Positions 33,969 to 43,326 of a stretch of 64,000 nt of DNA are shown here, in pieces. The stretch covers positions 496,001-560,000 of the forward strand of contig CBDAPE010000017.1 of NCBI GenBank assembly GCA_965198325.1, read 5' to 3'. The first letter of the stretch is position 1. Each line of letters starts with the position of its first letter. The DNA is from CBDAPE01 sp965198325. GTDB taxonomy: Bacteria; Pseudomonadota; Alphaproteobacteria; UBA828; JAPUJA01. A model generated the notes under the pieces. It made no database searches. It had not been told where the DNA came from and was given only the letters and a program-made list of their open reading frames with translations. The position numbers and the translations under genes were made by a program.

Positions 33969-34568
33969 TTAAGACGATGCGGCGGCTCGGCATTCCTCTC
34001 CCGCAGCCGTGCGGAGCGCGTAGGGTTTACGGCTCAGCACGCGCCGCACCATGGGCTCGAATTCCTCGACGGGCAGAGTGTTGTAGTCGGGATCGAATGC
34101 GGTCTGATCCCATTCCTCGCAGAATTCGACCGTCGAGTCGTAATGGGGATTGTCCCGATACCGGTCCCGGGCATTCGGGTCGCGCCCGATATGGTGGCCG
34201 AAATAATAAAGCTGGAAAAGCGCATGGTGCTTGACGATCCAGTGGGTCCGCTCCGAGACGTAGGGCTCGAGAACGGCGGCAGAGATTTCCGCGTGGTTCG
34301 CGGGCGCCAGTGCGTCGCCGATGTCGTGGAGCAGCGCGGCAACGACCAACTCTTCCTCGGCGTCGTCACGCAGCGCGCGGGTCGCGGTCTGCAGGGAGTG
34401 CTGGTATCGGTCAATCTGGAAGCCCTTGCCGTAGTTCGAAAGATATTTCAACGCCTCGAGCGCCCGGTCGGGAAGGTGTTCGAAATCCGGCGTGTTGCCG
34501 ATGCGCCCCAGCAACTCGTAGTCTTCTTTCGTGCCCTCGGCCATAGTCGTAAAGTTGACCGTTTCCAT
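33969..34568 (-). CDS. HD-domain protein, possibly HD-type mixed-valent di-iron oxygenase
   Basis: A 199-residue HD-fold protein. Metal ligands are visible as QIDRYQHSLQ (first His), LLHDIGD (His-Asp pair), NHAEISA and a further HH (VKHHALF). The later segment WDQTAFDPDYNTLPVEEF resembles the C-terminal part of PhnZ/MIOX-like HD oxygenases rather than ordinary phosphohydrolases. Either activity is possible. It lies between a cupin gene and the divergent flavoprotein gene at 34727. Confidence 0.72.
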   Translation of the reverse strand: METVNFTTMAEGTKEDYELLGRIGNTPDFEHLPDRALEALKYLSNYGKGFQIDRYQHSLQTATRALRDDAEEELVVAALLHDIGDALAPANHAEISAAVLEPYVSERTHWIVKHHALFQLYYFGHHIGRDPNARDRYRDNPHYDSTVEFCEEWDQTAFDPDYNTLPVEEFEPMVRRVLSRKPYALRTAAGEECRAAASS

Positions 34569-34726
34569 TTGCCGTCTCCGTCTTTACCGATGATCCCCGC
34601 AGGGGACCGCCCGTGCGAACTATAGGCGCGTGCGGCCACCCTGTCGAGCAACCCGGGAGGTCGGAAATTGCTCTTGCCCAATAGCTGCGCGGCCATTACG
34701 ACATAGCAAACCAACGGGAGAAAGCG

Positions 34727-37174
34727 ATGAGTGATAAAGCCCCGAGCCAGGCGCGCGTGGTCATCATCGGGGGCGGCATCGTCGGCTGTTCGGTGGCTTA
34801 TCATCTGGCCAAGCTGGGCTGGACCGATACGGTGCTGCTCGAGCGTAAGCAGTTCGGCTGCGGCACCACCTGGCACGCCGCGGGCCTGGTCGGCCAGCTT
34901 CGCGCGACCCAGAACCTGACCCGGCTCGCCCAGTACGCGACCGAGCTGTACCAGACGCTGGAGGACGAGACCGGGCAGGCAACGGGCTATCGCGAGCATG
35001 GCAGCCTGGCGGTGGCGCGCACCGAGGCGCGGCGCACCGAGCTCGCCCGGGGCGCCGTGATGGCGAAACGGTTCGGCATCGAGATGGAGCGGATCAGGCT
35101 CGAAGAGGCGAAACGGCTGTGGCCGCTGCTCAACACCGCGGTCCTCGATTCCGCCTTCTGGATTCCCAAGGACGGGCGCACCGATCCGACCAACACCGCA
35201 CTCGCCATGGCGAAGGGCGCGCGGATGGGGGGCGTCACGCTGATCGAGGGCTTGACGGTGACGGCGATTCGCCAGAAGCAAGGGCGCGTGACGGGCGTGG
35301 CGACGGACCAGGGCGAAATCGCCTGCGAGTACGTGGTCAATTGCGCCGGCATGTGGGGTCGGGAGGTCGGCCGCATGGCGGGAGTTTCCGTGCCGCTGCA
35401 CGCGGCCGAGCATTTCTACATCATCACCGAGGCGCTCGAGGGCATGAGCCGCGAGATGCCGACGCTCCGCGATCCTGACGGCTGCGCCTATTACCGCGAG
35501 GAAGTGGGCGGGCTGATGTTCGGCGGCTTCGAGCCTGTCGCCAAGCCCTGGGGCATGGACGGCATTCCCGAGGATTTCGAGTTTTCCCTGCTCGACGACG
35601 ACTGGGACCATTTCGCTGTCTTCATGGAGCACGGTCTCTCGTTGATTCCGGCGCTCGAGACCGCGCAGATCAAGAGCATGACCAACGGGCCCGAGAGCTT
35701 CACGCCGGACAATCGTTATTTTCTGGGCGAGGCGCCGGAGCTCGACAACTTTTATCTTGCCTGCGGTTTCAATTCCGTGGGCATCGCGTCCGCCGCGGGG
35801 GCGGGCAAAGCGACCGCCGAGTGGCTGGTCGCCGGCGAGCCGCCGATGGATCTGTGGGATGTCGATATCCGCCGCATGGGAGCGTGGGAGAGCAATCCCC
35901 GTTACCTGCGTGACCGAACCGTCGAGACGGTGGGCCTGCTTTACGCCATGCACTGGCCCTACCGCCAGCCCGAGACGGCGCGCGGCGTGCGCACATCGCC
36001 GCTTCACGACCGGCTGGCGGCGCGCGGTGCCTGCTTCGGCGCGACCGCCGGCTGGGAGCGGCCCTTCTGGTACGCGCCCGAGGGCGTCGACCCGGTCTAC
36101 GAATATTCCTACGGCCGGCAGAACTGGTTCGAGCACGCGGCCGAGGAGCATCGGGCGGTGCGTGAGGCGGTGGGCCTGTTCGACCAGACCTCGTTCGCCA
36201 AATTCGAGCTGGCGGGACCGGATGCTGAGGCCGTGCTCCAGAGAATCTGCGCCAACGACGTCGCGGTGCCCGAGGGCAAGGTCGTCTACACCCAGATGCT
36301 CAACCGCCATGGCGGTATCGAGGCGGATCTGACGGTGACCCGCTTGGCAGAGGACCGCTATATGATCGTGACAGCCGCCGCCTCGGAGCGCCACGACTTC
36401 GACTGGATCGGGCGCCAGATCCCGGCCGACGCTCACGCGGTGCTGACCGACCTCGGCGCCAGCCTCGCGATGATCTCGGTCATGGGGCCGAATTCTCGGG
36501 CGCTGCTGGGGCGGCTGGGGGATGCGGACCTGTCGAACGAAGCCTTCCCCTTTGCGACCTCGCAGGTGATCGATCTGGCCTACGCCCGGGTACGCGCCAC
36601 CCGGCTCACCTATGTGGGCGAGCTGGGTTGGGAGCTTTATGCGCCCGTGGAGATGGCGACCGGGCTGTTCGACGCGCTCATCGAGGCAGGTAGCGATTTC
36701 GACTTGCGGCTCGCGGGCTTTCACGCGATGGACAGCTTGCGTTGCGAGAAGGGTTATCGCCATTGGGGTCACGACATCGGCGTCGAGGAGACATCGTATG
36801 AGGGAGGTCTGGGTTTCGCGGTCAAGCTTGGCAAGAACACGGACTTCATCGGCCGCGAGGCGATCGCGGACCAGAAAGGCAAAACACTCAACCGCCGCGT
36901 GGTCTCGATCGCGCTCGACGACCCGGAGCCGCTGCTGCTCCACGACGAGACGGTTTATTGCAACGGTGAGATCGTGGGCGAGGTGACCTCTGGTGCCTAC
37001 GGTCACACTCTGGGTTGCTCTGTGGGGCTCGCCTTGGTCGAACGCGTGGCCGGCGTCGATGCCGCGTGGCTCGAGTCGGGCAAATTCGAGGTCGATCTCG
37101 CGGGCGAGCGGGCCGCCGCCCGGCTGTCGCTGGCGCCATTCTACGATCCCAAGAGCGAGCGGGTGAAGGGCTAA
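34727..37174 (+). CDS. FAD-dependent oxidoreductase with GcvT domain (sarcosine/dimethylglycine dehydrogenase-like)
   Basis: An 815-residue two-part enzyme. Residues 11-27 are the FAD motif VVIIGGGIVGCSVAYHL, with TTWHAAGLVGQLR carrying the usual flavin-linking His region; the DAO-type oxidase domain runs to about 370. A linker domain follows, and residues about 440-815 form a GcvT/aminomethyltransferase domain (HRAVREAVGLFDQTSFAKFEL, VYTQMLNRHGGIEADLTV, GELGWELY, EKGYRHWGHDIG). Such enzymes oxidatively demethylate N-methyl glycines and pass the carbon to tetrahydrofolate, or release formaldehyde. The start at 34727 is well placed after GGGAGAAAGCG. A hairpin follows the stop. Confidence 0.88.
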   Translation: MSDKAPSQARVVIIGGGIVGCSVAYHLAKLGWTDTVLLERKQFGCGTTWHAAGLVGQLRATQNLTRLAQYATELYQTLEDETGQATGYREHGSLAVARTEARRTELARGAVMAKRFGIEMERIRLEEAKRLWPLLNTAVLDSAFWIPKDGRTDPTNTALAMAKGARMGGVTLIEGLTVTAIRQKQGRVTGVATDQGEIACEYVVNCAGMWGREVGRMAGVSVPLHAAEHFYIITEALEGMSREMPTLRDPDGCAYYREEVGGLMFGGFEPVAKPWGMDGIPEDFEFSLLDDDWDHFAVFMEHGLSLIPALETAQIKSMTNGPESFTPDNRYFLGEAPELDNFYLACGFNSVGIASAAGAGKATAEWLVAGEPPMDLWDVDIRRMGAWESNPRYLRDRTVETVGLLYAMHWPYRQPETARGVRTSPLHDRLAARGACFGATAGWERPFWYAPEGVDPVYEYSYGRQNWFEHAAEEHRAVREAVGLFDQTSFAKFELAGPDAEAVLQRICANDVAVPEGKVVYTQMLNRHGGIEADLTVTRLAEDRYMIVTAAASERHDFDWIGRQIPADAHAVLTDLGASLAMISVMGPNSRALLGRLGDADLSNEAFPFATSQVIDLAYARVRATRLTYVGELGWELYAPVEMATGLFDALIEAGSDFDLRLAGFHAMDSLRCEKGYRHWGHDIGVEETSYEGGLGFAVKLGKNTDFIGREAIADQKGKTLNRRVVSIALDDPEPLLLHDETVYCNGEIVGEVTSGAYGHTLGCSVGLALVERVAGVDAAWLESGKFEVDLAGERAAARLSLAPFYDPKSERVKG

Positions 37175-37191
37175 AACCAACGGCTTCACGG

Positions 37192-37218
37192 GCGGTTAAT
37201 CCTTTCGGATTAATCCGC
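37192..37218 (+). terminator. stem-loop after the GcvT-domain flavoprotein gene
   Basis: GCGGTTAATCC and GGATTAATCCGC pair with one bulged base around a TTTC loop, 18 bases after the stop at 37174. There is no strong T-run behind it, so it may be a weak or factor-assisted terminator. Confidence 0.45.
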
Positions 37219-37372
37219 TAAGATGTTCCGCAAAGGTGGCGGACCCGGCGTGGGTGCGGAAATCGTTGCACTCAGGATCGCGGGTCCTACAATGATATTC
37301 GATCTAACCCACTGCGGGGATTGAATTTTCCCCGAGCGTAAGGGTGCGGGACGGGCGGCAATCGGGGAGGTC

Positions 37373-37807
37373 ATGGGCGAACGGCGGGACAGCATTCTGC
37401 AGCAGCGGCTGCGCGAACTGATGGCGGCGAAGCGGTTGACCGGGCGCGGCCTGTCCGAGGCGGCGGGTCTGGGCGAAACTGCGGTCAAGAACATTTTCTC
37501 GGGCAAGTCGCGCAATCCTCGCCAGGATACGCTGATGAAGCTGGCCGGCGTGCTGGGCTGTCCGGTGGGTTACCTCATGGGCGAGCTGGGCGTCCCGCGG
37601 CCCGTGCTGACCGAAGGCGAGGGTGCGATGGAGCAGCGCGACCTCGTGCTGCAGTGGCTCGAATCGACCGACGCGGGCATGGCCCGGGTCATCGAGGACC
37701 TGGTCGACATCCTGGTTACCCAGGGGCTCATTGACGAGGGCGATATCGACCCCCACGCGCTCGCCCGCATCCGCGAGCGCCGTCAGCTCCGCACCCGCCT
37801 CATCTAG
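37373..37807 (+). CDS. XRE-family helix-turn-helix regulator
   Basis: A 144-residue protein. Residues 7-70 are a Cro/CI-type HTH (LRELMAAKRLTGRGLSEAAGLGETAVKNIFSGKSRNPRQDTLMKLAGVLGCPVGYLMG, with the recognition helix around GETAVKNI). The C-terminal part is short and acidic and lacks the S24 peptidase domain of full phage repressors. It is the first gene of a patch that includes tail-fibre-like sequence, so a phage-derived regulator is plausible. Confidence 0.82.
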   Translation: MGERRDSILQQRLRELMAAKRLTGRGLSEAAGLGETAVKNIFSGKSRNPRQDTLMKLAGVLGCPVGYLMGELGVPRPVLTEGEGAMEQRDLVLQWLESTDAGMARVIEDLVDILVTQGLIDEGDIDPHALARIRERRQLRTRLI

Positions 37808-37991
37808 TCGAGAGCATCAAGCCGAGACCAGATCCCGGCTTGGCCGGCCGGACGAGCGCGATGGCTCGCCGCATGTCGGCAAACCCCTTGCGCGGGGGAA
37901 AATGTGCTTGACGGGGGAATTATCACACAATAGGGTTACAGAACGCCGCGGGCCTTACAGGGCCAGCACGAAACAAAAGATCGGAAGCCGC

Positions 37992-38696
37992 GTGATCTGG
38001 GAACTTCGAGCAGACGTGATCCGCCAGACAGTACGAGGTGAATCGGTAGTATTACCGGACGGGATCGCAACCAATCGGATCGAACCGGCCAACCCGATTC
38101 AGCCGGTCGAGGTCGCCGGGCTGAGACTTCGCCACGGCGTGATCGACAACTTCCAGAGCCGGGGAATCGGTGATCGGGCAGGGGCGCGGGCGCTCGATGT
38201 GAGCGACCGGGGAATCGACGTCGCGCCCGGCGGGCTGGGTCTCGGCGGGTGCTGGCTTTCGGGGCTGCGGATACGGCTGCGGACGACGGGCGGCGGCCTC
38301 GAACACGCGGTCCTGCCCTGGGGCGCCGGCCTGTCCGCCGGGCCCCTGAGCGGCGGACTTGTCGGCCTGCGTTCGGGGTTTTGCCGCACGCCCTTGGTCG
38401 GCCCCGCGACGGACTTTCGGGGCGGCGCGGGAATTACGACCGGCAAACCCGGCACGCTCCTGCTCGACAGCAACCAGATGGCGGCGGACCTGCCCATGGC
38501 CTTCGCCTCGATCGATTACAACGAAACCGGCCGGGCGCTTTATGTGCGGCCCGCCATCTCCCGGGACGATGTCGGCGGGGCGATACGCCGGCGCCTCGTT
38601 CTCGAGTTTACCGGCTCCGCCGGCGCCGGGTTTGCCTTGGACAACCTGCCTGTGGACGGGGCGCTCGATATCACGCTTTTCGCCTTCCTGCCCTAG
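37992..38696 (+). CDS. unrecognised protein in the phage-like patch
   Basis: A 234-residue frame from GTG 37992 (preceded by GGAAGC) to a TAG at 38694-38696. It is glycine-rich in the middle (APGGLGLGGCWLSG, GGGLEHAVLPWGAGLSAGPLSGG) and ends in a more ordered segment (ASIDYNETGRALYVRPAISRDD to ALDITLFAFLP). There are no catalytic motifs, signal peptide or membrane helices. An antisense ORF (38052-38762) is compositionally odd and was judged less likely. It could be a virion or hypothetical protein; I do not recognise it. Confidence 0.45.
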   Translation: MIWELRADVIRQTVRGESVVLPDGIATNRIEPANPIQPVEVAGLRLRHGVIDNFQSRGIGDRAGARALDVSDRGIDVAPGGLGLGGCWLSGLRIRLRTTGGGLEHAVLPWGAGLSAGPLSGGLVGLRSGFCRTPLVGPATDFRGGAGITTGKPGTLLLDSNQMAADLPMAFASIDYNETGRALYVRPAISRDDVGGAIRRRLVLEFTGSAGAGFALDNLPVDGALDITLFAFLP

Positions 38697-39268
38697 CGCG
38701 CCGCCTGCGCCCATCACATCGCCTGGCTTTCGCGAGCCCGCGCCCGCCGCGGACGCGGCCACTCGATGATCTTCGTAAGACGATGCTCTTGGAGTGCTAG
38801 CCTACGCGGCGGATGAGCGCGTTCGAACAGGCGCGGCGACGGAACGCCGTAGACCTTCCGATCTATCACACTCGTTTTACTCGTCTTGTGGTTGCACGAC
38901 GTTCGCGGGAGCAAACAACGAAAGATTTTCGGTCTTCGGGGTATATATCGCCTTGACGGGCGATATCAAACCCAAATTGCTCGAATCGTCCGGTCATTCA
39001 CCGGGCAAATCGTAAAGGAGGCGCCGGTGGCGGCCAATGAGCGACGGTGCGAGAAGGGGGCGGATCCGGCAGGGCCACTCCCACCCGCCTGGGATTTCCC
39101 TGATCCCGACCGACGGGCCGCTCCCGACAGGTCTGCCCACCTGTCCGGGCCGAGTGCATCAATGGTCCGCCATCGGCCCTCCGAGCCGAAATCCGGGGCG
39201 CATCGCGCGCTCCGCCAACCGGGCAGTTCACCCCTAAATTCGGTCGGGGGAAAGGACCGTACGATCAC
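38697..39268. other. gap with no confident gene, one hairpin and a strong ribosome site
   Basis: A 572-base stretch. ATATCGCC and GGCGATAT at 38945-38966 form a perfect inverted repeat around TTGACG, a possible operator. A near-perfect AAAGGAG at 39014-39020 is well spaced for GTG 39027, opening a 107-residue proline-rich frame (39027-39350) that would overlap the next gene by 82 bases; it has no recognisable domain, so I leave it unannotated. Confidence 0.4.
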
Positions 39269-39589
39269 ATGGCACGAACCATCGAGCTCCGGGAGTTTAA
39301 ATTCGGCGACGGAGAGAAGGCCGCGAGCCAGACCAGCGCCGAGCTTCTGAACACCATCCTGCTTTCCGCCCCCCAGGGCGGCTTCGAGCCCACCGAGATC
39401 CGCAAGGTCATCGGTCTGCTCGACAGGGTCGAAGCGGCCAACGGCGCGGTCGTCTTCGAGGACGCCGACTACGAATACGTCAAGCACCGCGTCGAGAGTT
39501 TCCGCTGGGGGTTCGCCCACAAGGCGGTTCTCCAGTTTCTGGATTCGATCGCGGCCGCAGAGCGCTTCGAGCCCAAGAAGCCCAACTAG
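39269..39589 (+). CDS. small unrecognised protein in the phage-like patch
   Basis: A 106-residue, charged, probably helical cytoplasmic protein (ARTIELREFKFGDGEKAASQTSAELL to SIAAAERFEPKKPN). Codon usage has the high third-position GC of the real genes. There is no signal peptide or known motif. It sits 86 bases before the tail-fibre-like gene, in the position where small virion or chaperone genes often occur, but this is only context. Confidence 0.5.
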   Translation: MARTIELREFKFGDGEKAASQTSAELLNTILLSAPQGGFEPTEIRKVIGLLDRVEAANGAVVFEDADYEYVKHRVESFRWGFAHKAVLQFLDSIAAAERFEPKKPN

Positions 39590-39675
39590 GGAATTTTCCC
39601 GTCAACGTCCCGGCGGAGCCCAGGGAGGCACCCGCCGGCGGCAACCCAACCCTTACGTTTTGAGGAGACGAAACC

Positions 39676-41495
39676 ATGGCTAGCTTGCTTCAAGTTAACA
39701 CAATAAACGAAGATACAGCAGATGACGGCGTGACCGTCGAAGGCGTTTTGATTAAGGACAACACCGTATCCGGCAATGTCACGGTGGAAGCCGCCGAAAC
39801 GCTTGACGTTTCCGCCGGCACGCTGACGCTGGCTGCCGATCAGATCAGTGGCGATGCGATTGAGGGCGGCACAATCTCGAATTTCGCCAGCACCGGCATC
39901 GACGACAACGCCGATGCGCTGGCGATGACCATTGATAGCAGCGAGCAAGTCGGCATCGGGACCCTGTCGCCCAAAGGCAAGGTGCATATCCAGTCCGCAA
40001 CCTCAGGCACGATTACGCCGAGCCAGCGCGCGGACGATCTCGTTGTCGAAAAAATAGTGGGTGCTCCCACAAATTTCGACGATTGCGGGATTTCGATTTA
40101 TTCAAAAAACAACAAGGATGGCTATTTGACCTTCGCGGACGAGGATAACGACTTCCCCGCATATATTCGCTACCAGCACGGCGCCGATACTATGCGTCTC
40201 TACACTCTGAGTGGCGCTAATGCTCAGCAGGTGCAGTCATGGCGGTTCAGTGAGATCATCGTGAACCCTGCGCTGAACGCTGTAAATTTCCGCGTCCACG
40301 GCGATTCGAATGAAGACGTGCTTTTCTGTGATGCTGGAACCGAAAAGATCGGCATCGGCACGGGTACGCTTGGTGCAAAGCTTGACGTGCGCGGCGATGC
40401 TGTCTTCAACGAAGATGGAGGCGCCAATGACTTCCGGGTCGAGACGGATGGGAAATCGCACGCCATTTTTGCCAATGGGACAAACAATAAGGTTGGAATA
40501 CATTTGCCCAGCGCGACTTTCGTCGGTGGCGAAGAAGTCGAAATACAGGGCTCAACGGGAATTGTGGAAAATCCGAACGTCACCGCAGACCCGCCGAACA
40601 ATGCACTCGGCCTCGTGGTGCGCGGGAACGGCATGTCAGTTCTCAATCCCGACAACTCGCAGCCGCGGCTTGTCTACGGCTTCGATACGGATAACGACCT
40701 CTATATGCTCGATGTATATTTGGGCCCGCTCATGGATCCAATCAGTTTGGCGCTACACTGACGGTCACAGGCAAGCTACGGGTGATGTACCGCAAGAGCC
40801 CTGCTGAGACCGTCTTCAATTTCAACGGTGATGACCTTGATTTCCGCGTCGAGGGCGACACGGATGAAAACCTGATCTTCGTGGACGCGAGCGCGGACGA
40901 GGTCGGGATCGGGACGGCGACACCAGGTGCCAAACTCGATGTCCGAGGCTCCGCGTCGTTCAACGGCGATAATGCAGATGCGGATTTTCTAATCGGCTCT
41001 CAGACACACGACGACTTTTTCGAGGTCGACGCGTCAACCGGCCGGTTGAACATCCGAGGGGCTTCGGGTGCGTTGAACCCCAATCAATTATCCCTTCTGA
41101 ACCTTGCCAGAGGCGATAGCCTCGACACAAGTTACCGGGATATATCATTCTCGCAGGCTGGGAGTGTCGAACCGACCGAGGCTATAACCCAATTTACGGA
41201 GAGCGTGAATAGCACGACGGATACACAGATTGCTCAACCCGGAAACCGTGAGTCCATGGTGATTGTGGGCGGATCGAAGGATAATGACCTGAGCGAAACT
41301 TTCCTGGATGTGGTGTTTTACACAACCAACTGTTCTACGTCCGATATTACCGAAAAGCTGACCTTCGCCGGAAACGGGACCGCTCCAACGAGAACCTACA
41401 AGCGCAACGGTTCCAATCTCGACCTGAGACTTGCCAGCGGGTCGGGTTATGGCGTGAAAACGCTGCTGTTCAAGGTCTGCGGACGGAAGAACTAG
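39676..41495 (+). pseudogene. phage tail-fibre-like repeat protein, frameshifted
   Basis: Frame 1 (39676-40761, 361 residues) and a second frame (40749-41495) look like one gene of about 600 residues. Beta-structured repeats of the type GIGTxxPxAKLDVRG recur: QVGIGTLSPKGKVHIQS, KIGIGTGTLGAKLDVRG and EVGIGTATPGAKLDVRG. These are typical of tail fibres and adhesin-like stalks. The first frame ends at a TGA at 40759, while GATLTVTGKLRVMYRKSP, the natural continuation, is in the other frame, so an indel lies near 40745. The base composition is lower in GC than the neighbours, supporting foreign origin. ATG 39676 follows TGAGGAGACG. Confidence 0.65.
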
Positions 41496-41623
41496 GGTAA
41501 TTATCAACAGTTCGCTTTTAAAATTATCGAAATGGGGATGGAATCAATTTACTTGGCGCCTTGACCCCGATCAAACCCTAAGGGAGGCTTGCTGAGAGTA
41601 GTAAGACGGCCGGCGAGCCTCCC

Positions 41624-43294
41624 ATGACCGCAATAGTAGTTCCCTCCCTCTTTGCGCCGCTCTTCGGGGTGGCGCTTCTTTGCGTTCGGCGGCCAGGCCG
41701 CGCGGCGGGCGCGATGGTCCTCGCACTGACGGTGTTGGCGGGCGGAGCGGGGGGCCTCGCCGTGTCCGCGCTCGCCGGCACGCCGTCCCACACCTTCGTC
41801 ATGGCGATGCAGATCGACGACCTGATCTCGCTCGATCCGGCGGAGGTGTTCGAGTTCTCGGGCGCGGAATATTCGGGCAACGTCTACGACCGGCTGGTCT
41901 ATTTCGACCTCGACGACCCCAGCATCATCTTGCCGGGTATCGCCGAGAGCTGGTCCGTCTCCGAGGATGGCCTGACCTATCGATTCGTTATCCGCGAGGG
42001 CGTCACGTTTCATTCGGGCAACCCGCTCACCGCGCACGATGCAGCCTATTCGCTCCAGCGCGTGATCAGGCTCAACCTCTCGCCCGCTTTCATCCTCACC
42101 CAGTTCGGCTTTGCGCCCGAGACCGTCGAGGCAACGATCCGGGCAAGCGACGCGCAAACCCTGCTGCTCACCACCGATCGGGCCTACGCGCCGTCGTTCT
42201 TCCTCAATTGCCTCACGGCAGGCGTCGCCTCGGTGGTGGACAGCGCTCTGCTGGCGGAGCATGAGGAGGGCGGCGATTTGGGTCATGGCTGGCTGCGCAC
42301 CCATTCGGCGGGCTCGGGTGCGTTCGTGCTTCGCGCCTGGAAGCCCAACGAGGCGCTGATGCTCGACGCCAATCCCGACTACTGGCAGGGCGCGCCGGCA
42401 ATCGAGCGCGCGGTGATCCGCCATATCGCCGAGCCCGCGACCCAACGGCTGCTGCTGGAAAAGGGCGACATCGACGTCGCGCGCAATCTTGGCGCGGACC
42501 AGCTCGCGGGCCTCGCCGGCAACCCGGACATCCGGGTCTGGCCCTCGCCCAAGGGCGCGTTGTTCTATCTCGGGCTGAACCAGAAAAACCCGGCCCTGAG
42601 CCAGCCGGGCGTGCGCCGGGCGTTGCGCTGGCTGATCGATTACGACGCCCTGCAGGCGACCATCCTGGCCGAGACCGCGGTGATCCAGCAGGCGATCCTG
42701 CCCCGGGGCTTCCTCGGCGCGCTCATGGATACGCCGTTCTCTCTCGATGTCGAGAAGGCCAAGGCCCTGCTGGCGGGCGCCGGCTATCCCGAGGGCTTTA
42801 CGGTCACCATGGATACCCGGAACACTGCGCCGCTGATCGACCTCGCCCAGTCGATCCAAGCGAGCTTCGCGGCCGCGGGCATCACGCTCGAGCTGATCCC
42901 CGGCGACGGCAGGCAGACGCTCACCAAATACCGGGCGCGCAACCACGACATCTATTTCGGGCTGTGGGGCGCCGACTATCAGGACCCCCACACCAACGCC
43001 GGCGTCTTCGCCCATAACCCGGACAACGGCGACGACGCGCAGAACAAGACCCTGGCGTGGCGCAACGCCTGGGAGACGCCGGCTCTCTCGGGCCTCGTCG
43101 AAGACGCCATGCTGGAGGGCGACGTCGCGCGCCGGGTCGCGCTCTATCAAGAGATTCAGCAGGCAATGCGCGAGGATTCGCCGTTCGTCGTCATGTTCCA
43201 GAAGGTCGATGTCGTCGCCCAGCGGACCAGCCTTGCGGGCTTCGTCGCGGGCCCGACATTCGATACGGTGTTCTACCGCCATATCGTGAAATAA
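41624..43294 (+). CDS. ABC transporter substrate-binding protein, family 5 (DppA/OppA type)
   Basis: A 556-residue periplasmic binding protein of the peptide/nickel family. It has the signature region ESWSVSEDGLTYRFVIREGVTFHSGNPLTAHDAAYSLQRVI and later VRRALRWLIDYDALQ. The N-terminus is unusual: the hydrophobic, likely signal segment (AMVLALTVLAGGAGGLAVSALAGT) comes after about 30 residues. The true start may therefore be ATG 41714, though that leaves no positive n-region. It is the first gene of a five-gene ABC operon; peptides, opines or other small solutes are possible cargo. Confidence 0.85.
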   Translation: MTAIVVPSLFAPLFGVALLCVRRPGRAAGAMVLALTVLAGGAGGLAVSALAGTPSHTFVMAMQIDDLISLDPAEVFEFSGAEYSGNVYDRLVYFDLDDPSIILPGIAESWSVSEDGLTYRFVIREGVTFHSGNPLTAHDAAYSLQRVIRLNLSPAFILTQFGFAPETVEATIRASDAQTLLLTTDRAYAPSFFLNCLTAGVASVVDSALLAEHEEGGDLGHGWLRTHSAGSGAFVLRAWKPNEALMLDANPDYWQGAPAIERAVIRHIAEPATQRLLLEKGDIDVARNLGADQLAGLAGNPDIRVWPSPKGALFYLGLNQKNPALSQPGVRRALRWLIDYDALQATILAETAVIQQAILPRGFLGALMDTPFSLDVEKAKALLAGAGYPEGFTVTMDTRNTAPLIDLAQSIQASFAAAGITLELIPGDGRQTLTKYRARNHDIYFGLWGADYQDPHTNAGVFAHNPDNGDDAQNKTLAWRNAWETPALSGLVEDAMLEGDVARRVALYQEIQQAMREDSPFVVMFQKVDVVAQRTSLAGFVAGPTFDTVFYRHIVK

Positions 43295-43326
43295 TCCCGA
43301 CGTTCCACTCTTCGAGGGAGCCCCCG

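Noticed and set aside
34448..37189. 913-residue minus-strand ORF opposite the GcvT-domain flavoprotein gene
   Set aside because: High-GC shadow: the plus-strand protein matches a known family over its full length, while the antisense product is His/Arg/Ala-rich with no domain.
38052..38762. 236-residue minus-strand ORF as an alternative to the plus-strand gene at 37992
   Set aside because: Strongly skewed Gln/Gly/Arg/Pro composition and no ribosome site; the plus-strand frame has ordered segments and a start with a ribosome site. Confidence in either is limited.
40735..40782. Programmed ribosomal frameshift in the tail-fibre-like gene
   Set aside because: No X-XXY-YYZ slippery heptamer or adjacent stem-loop is evident at the break, so an indel is more likely.
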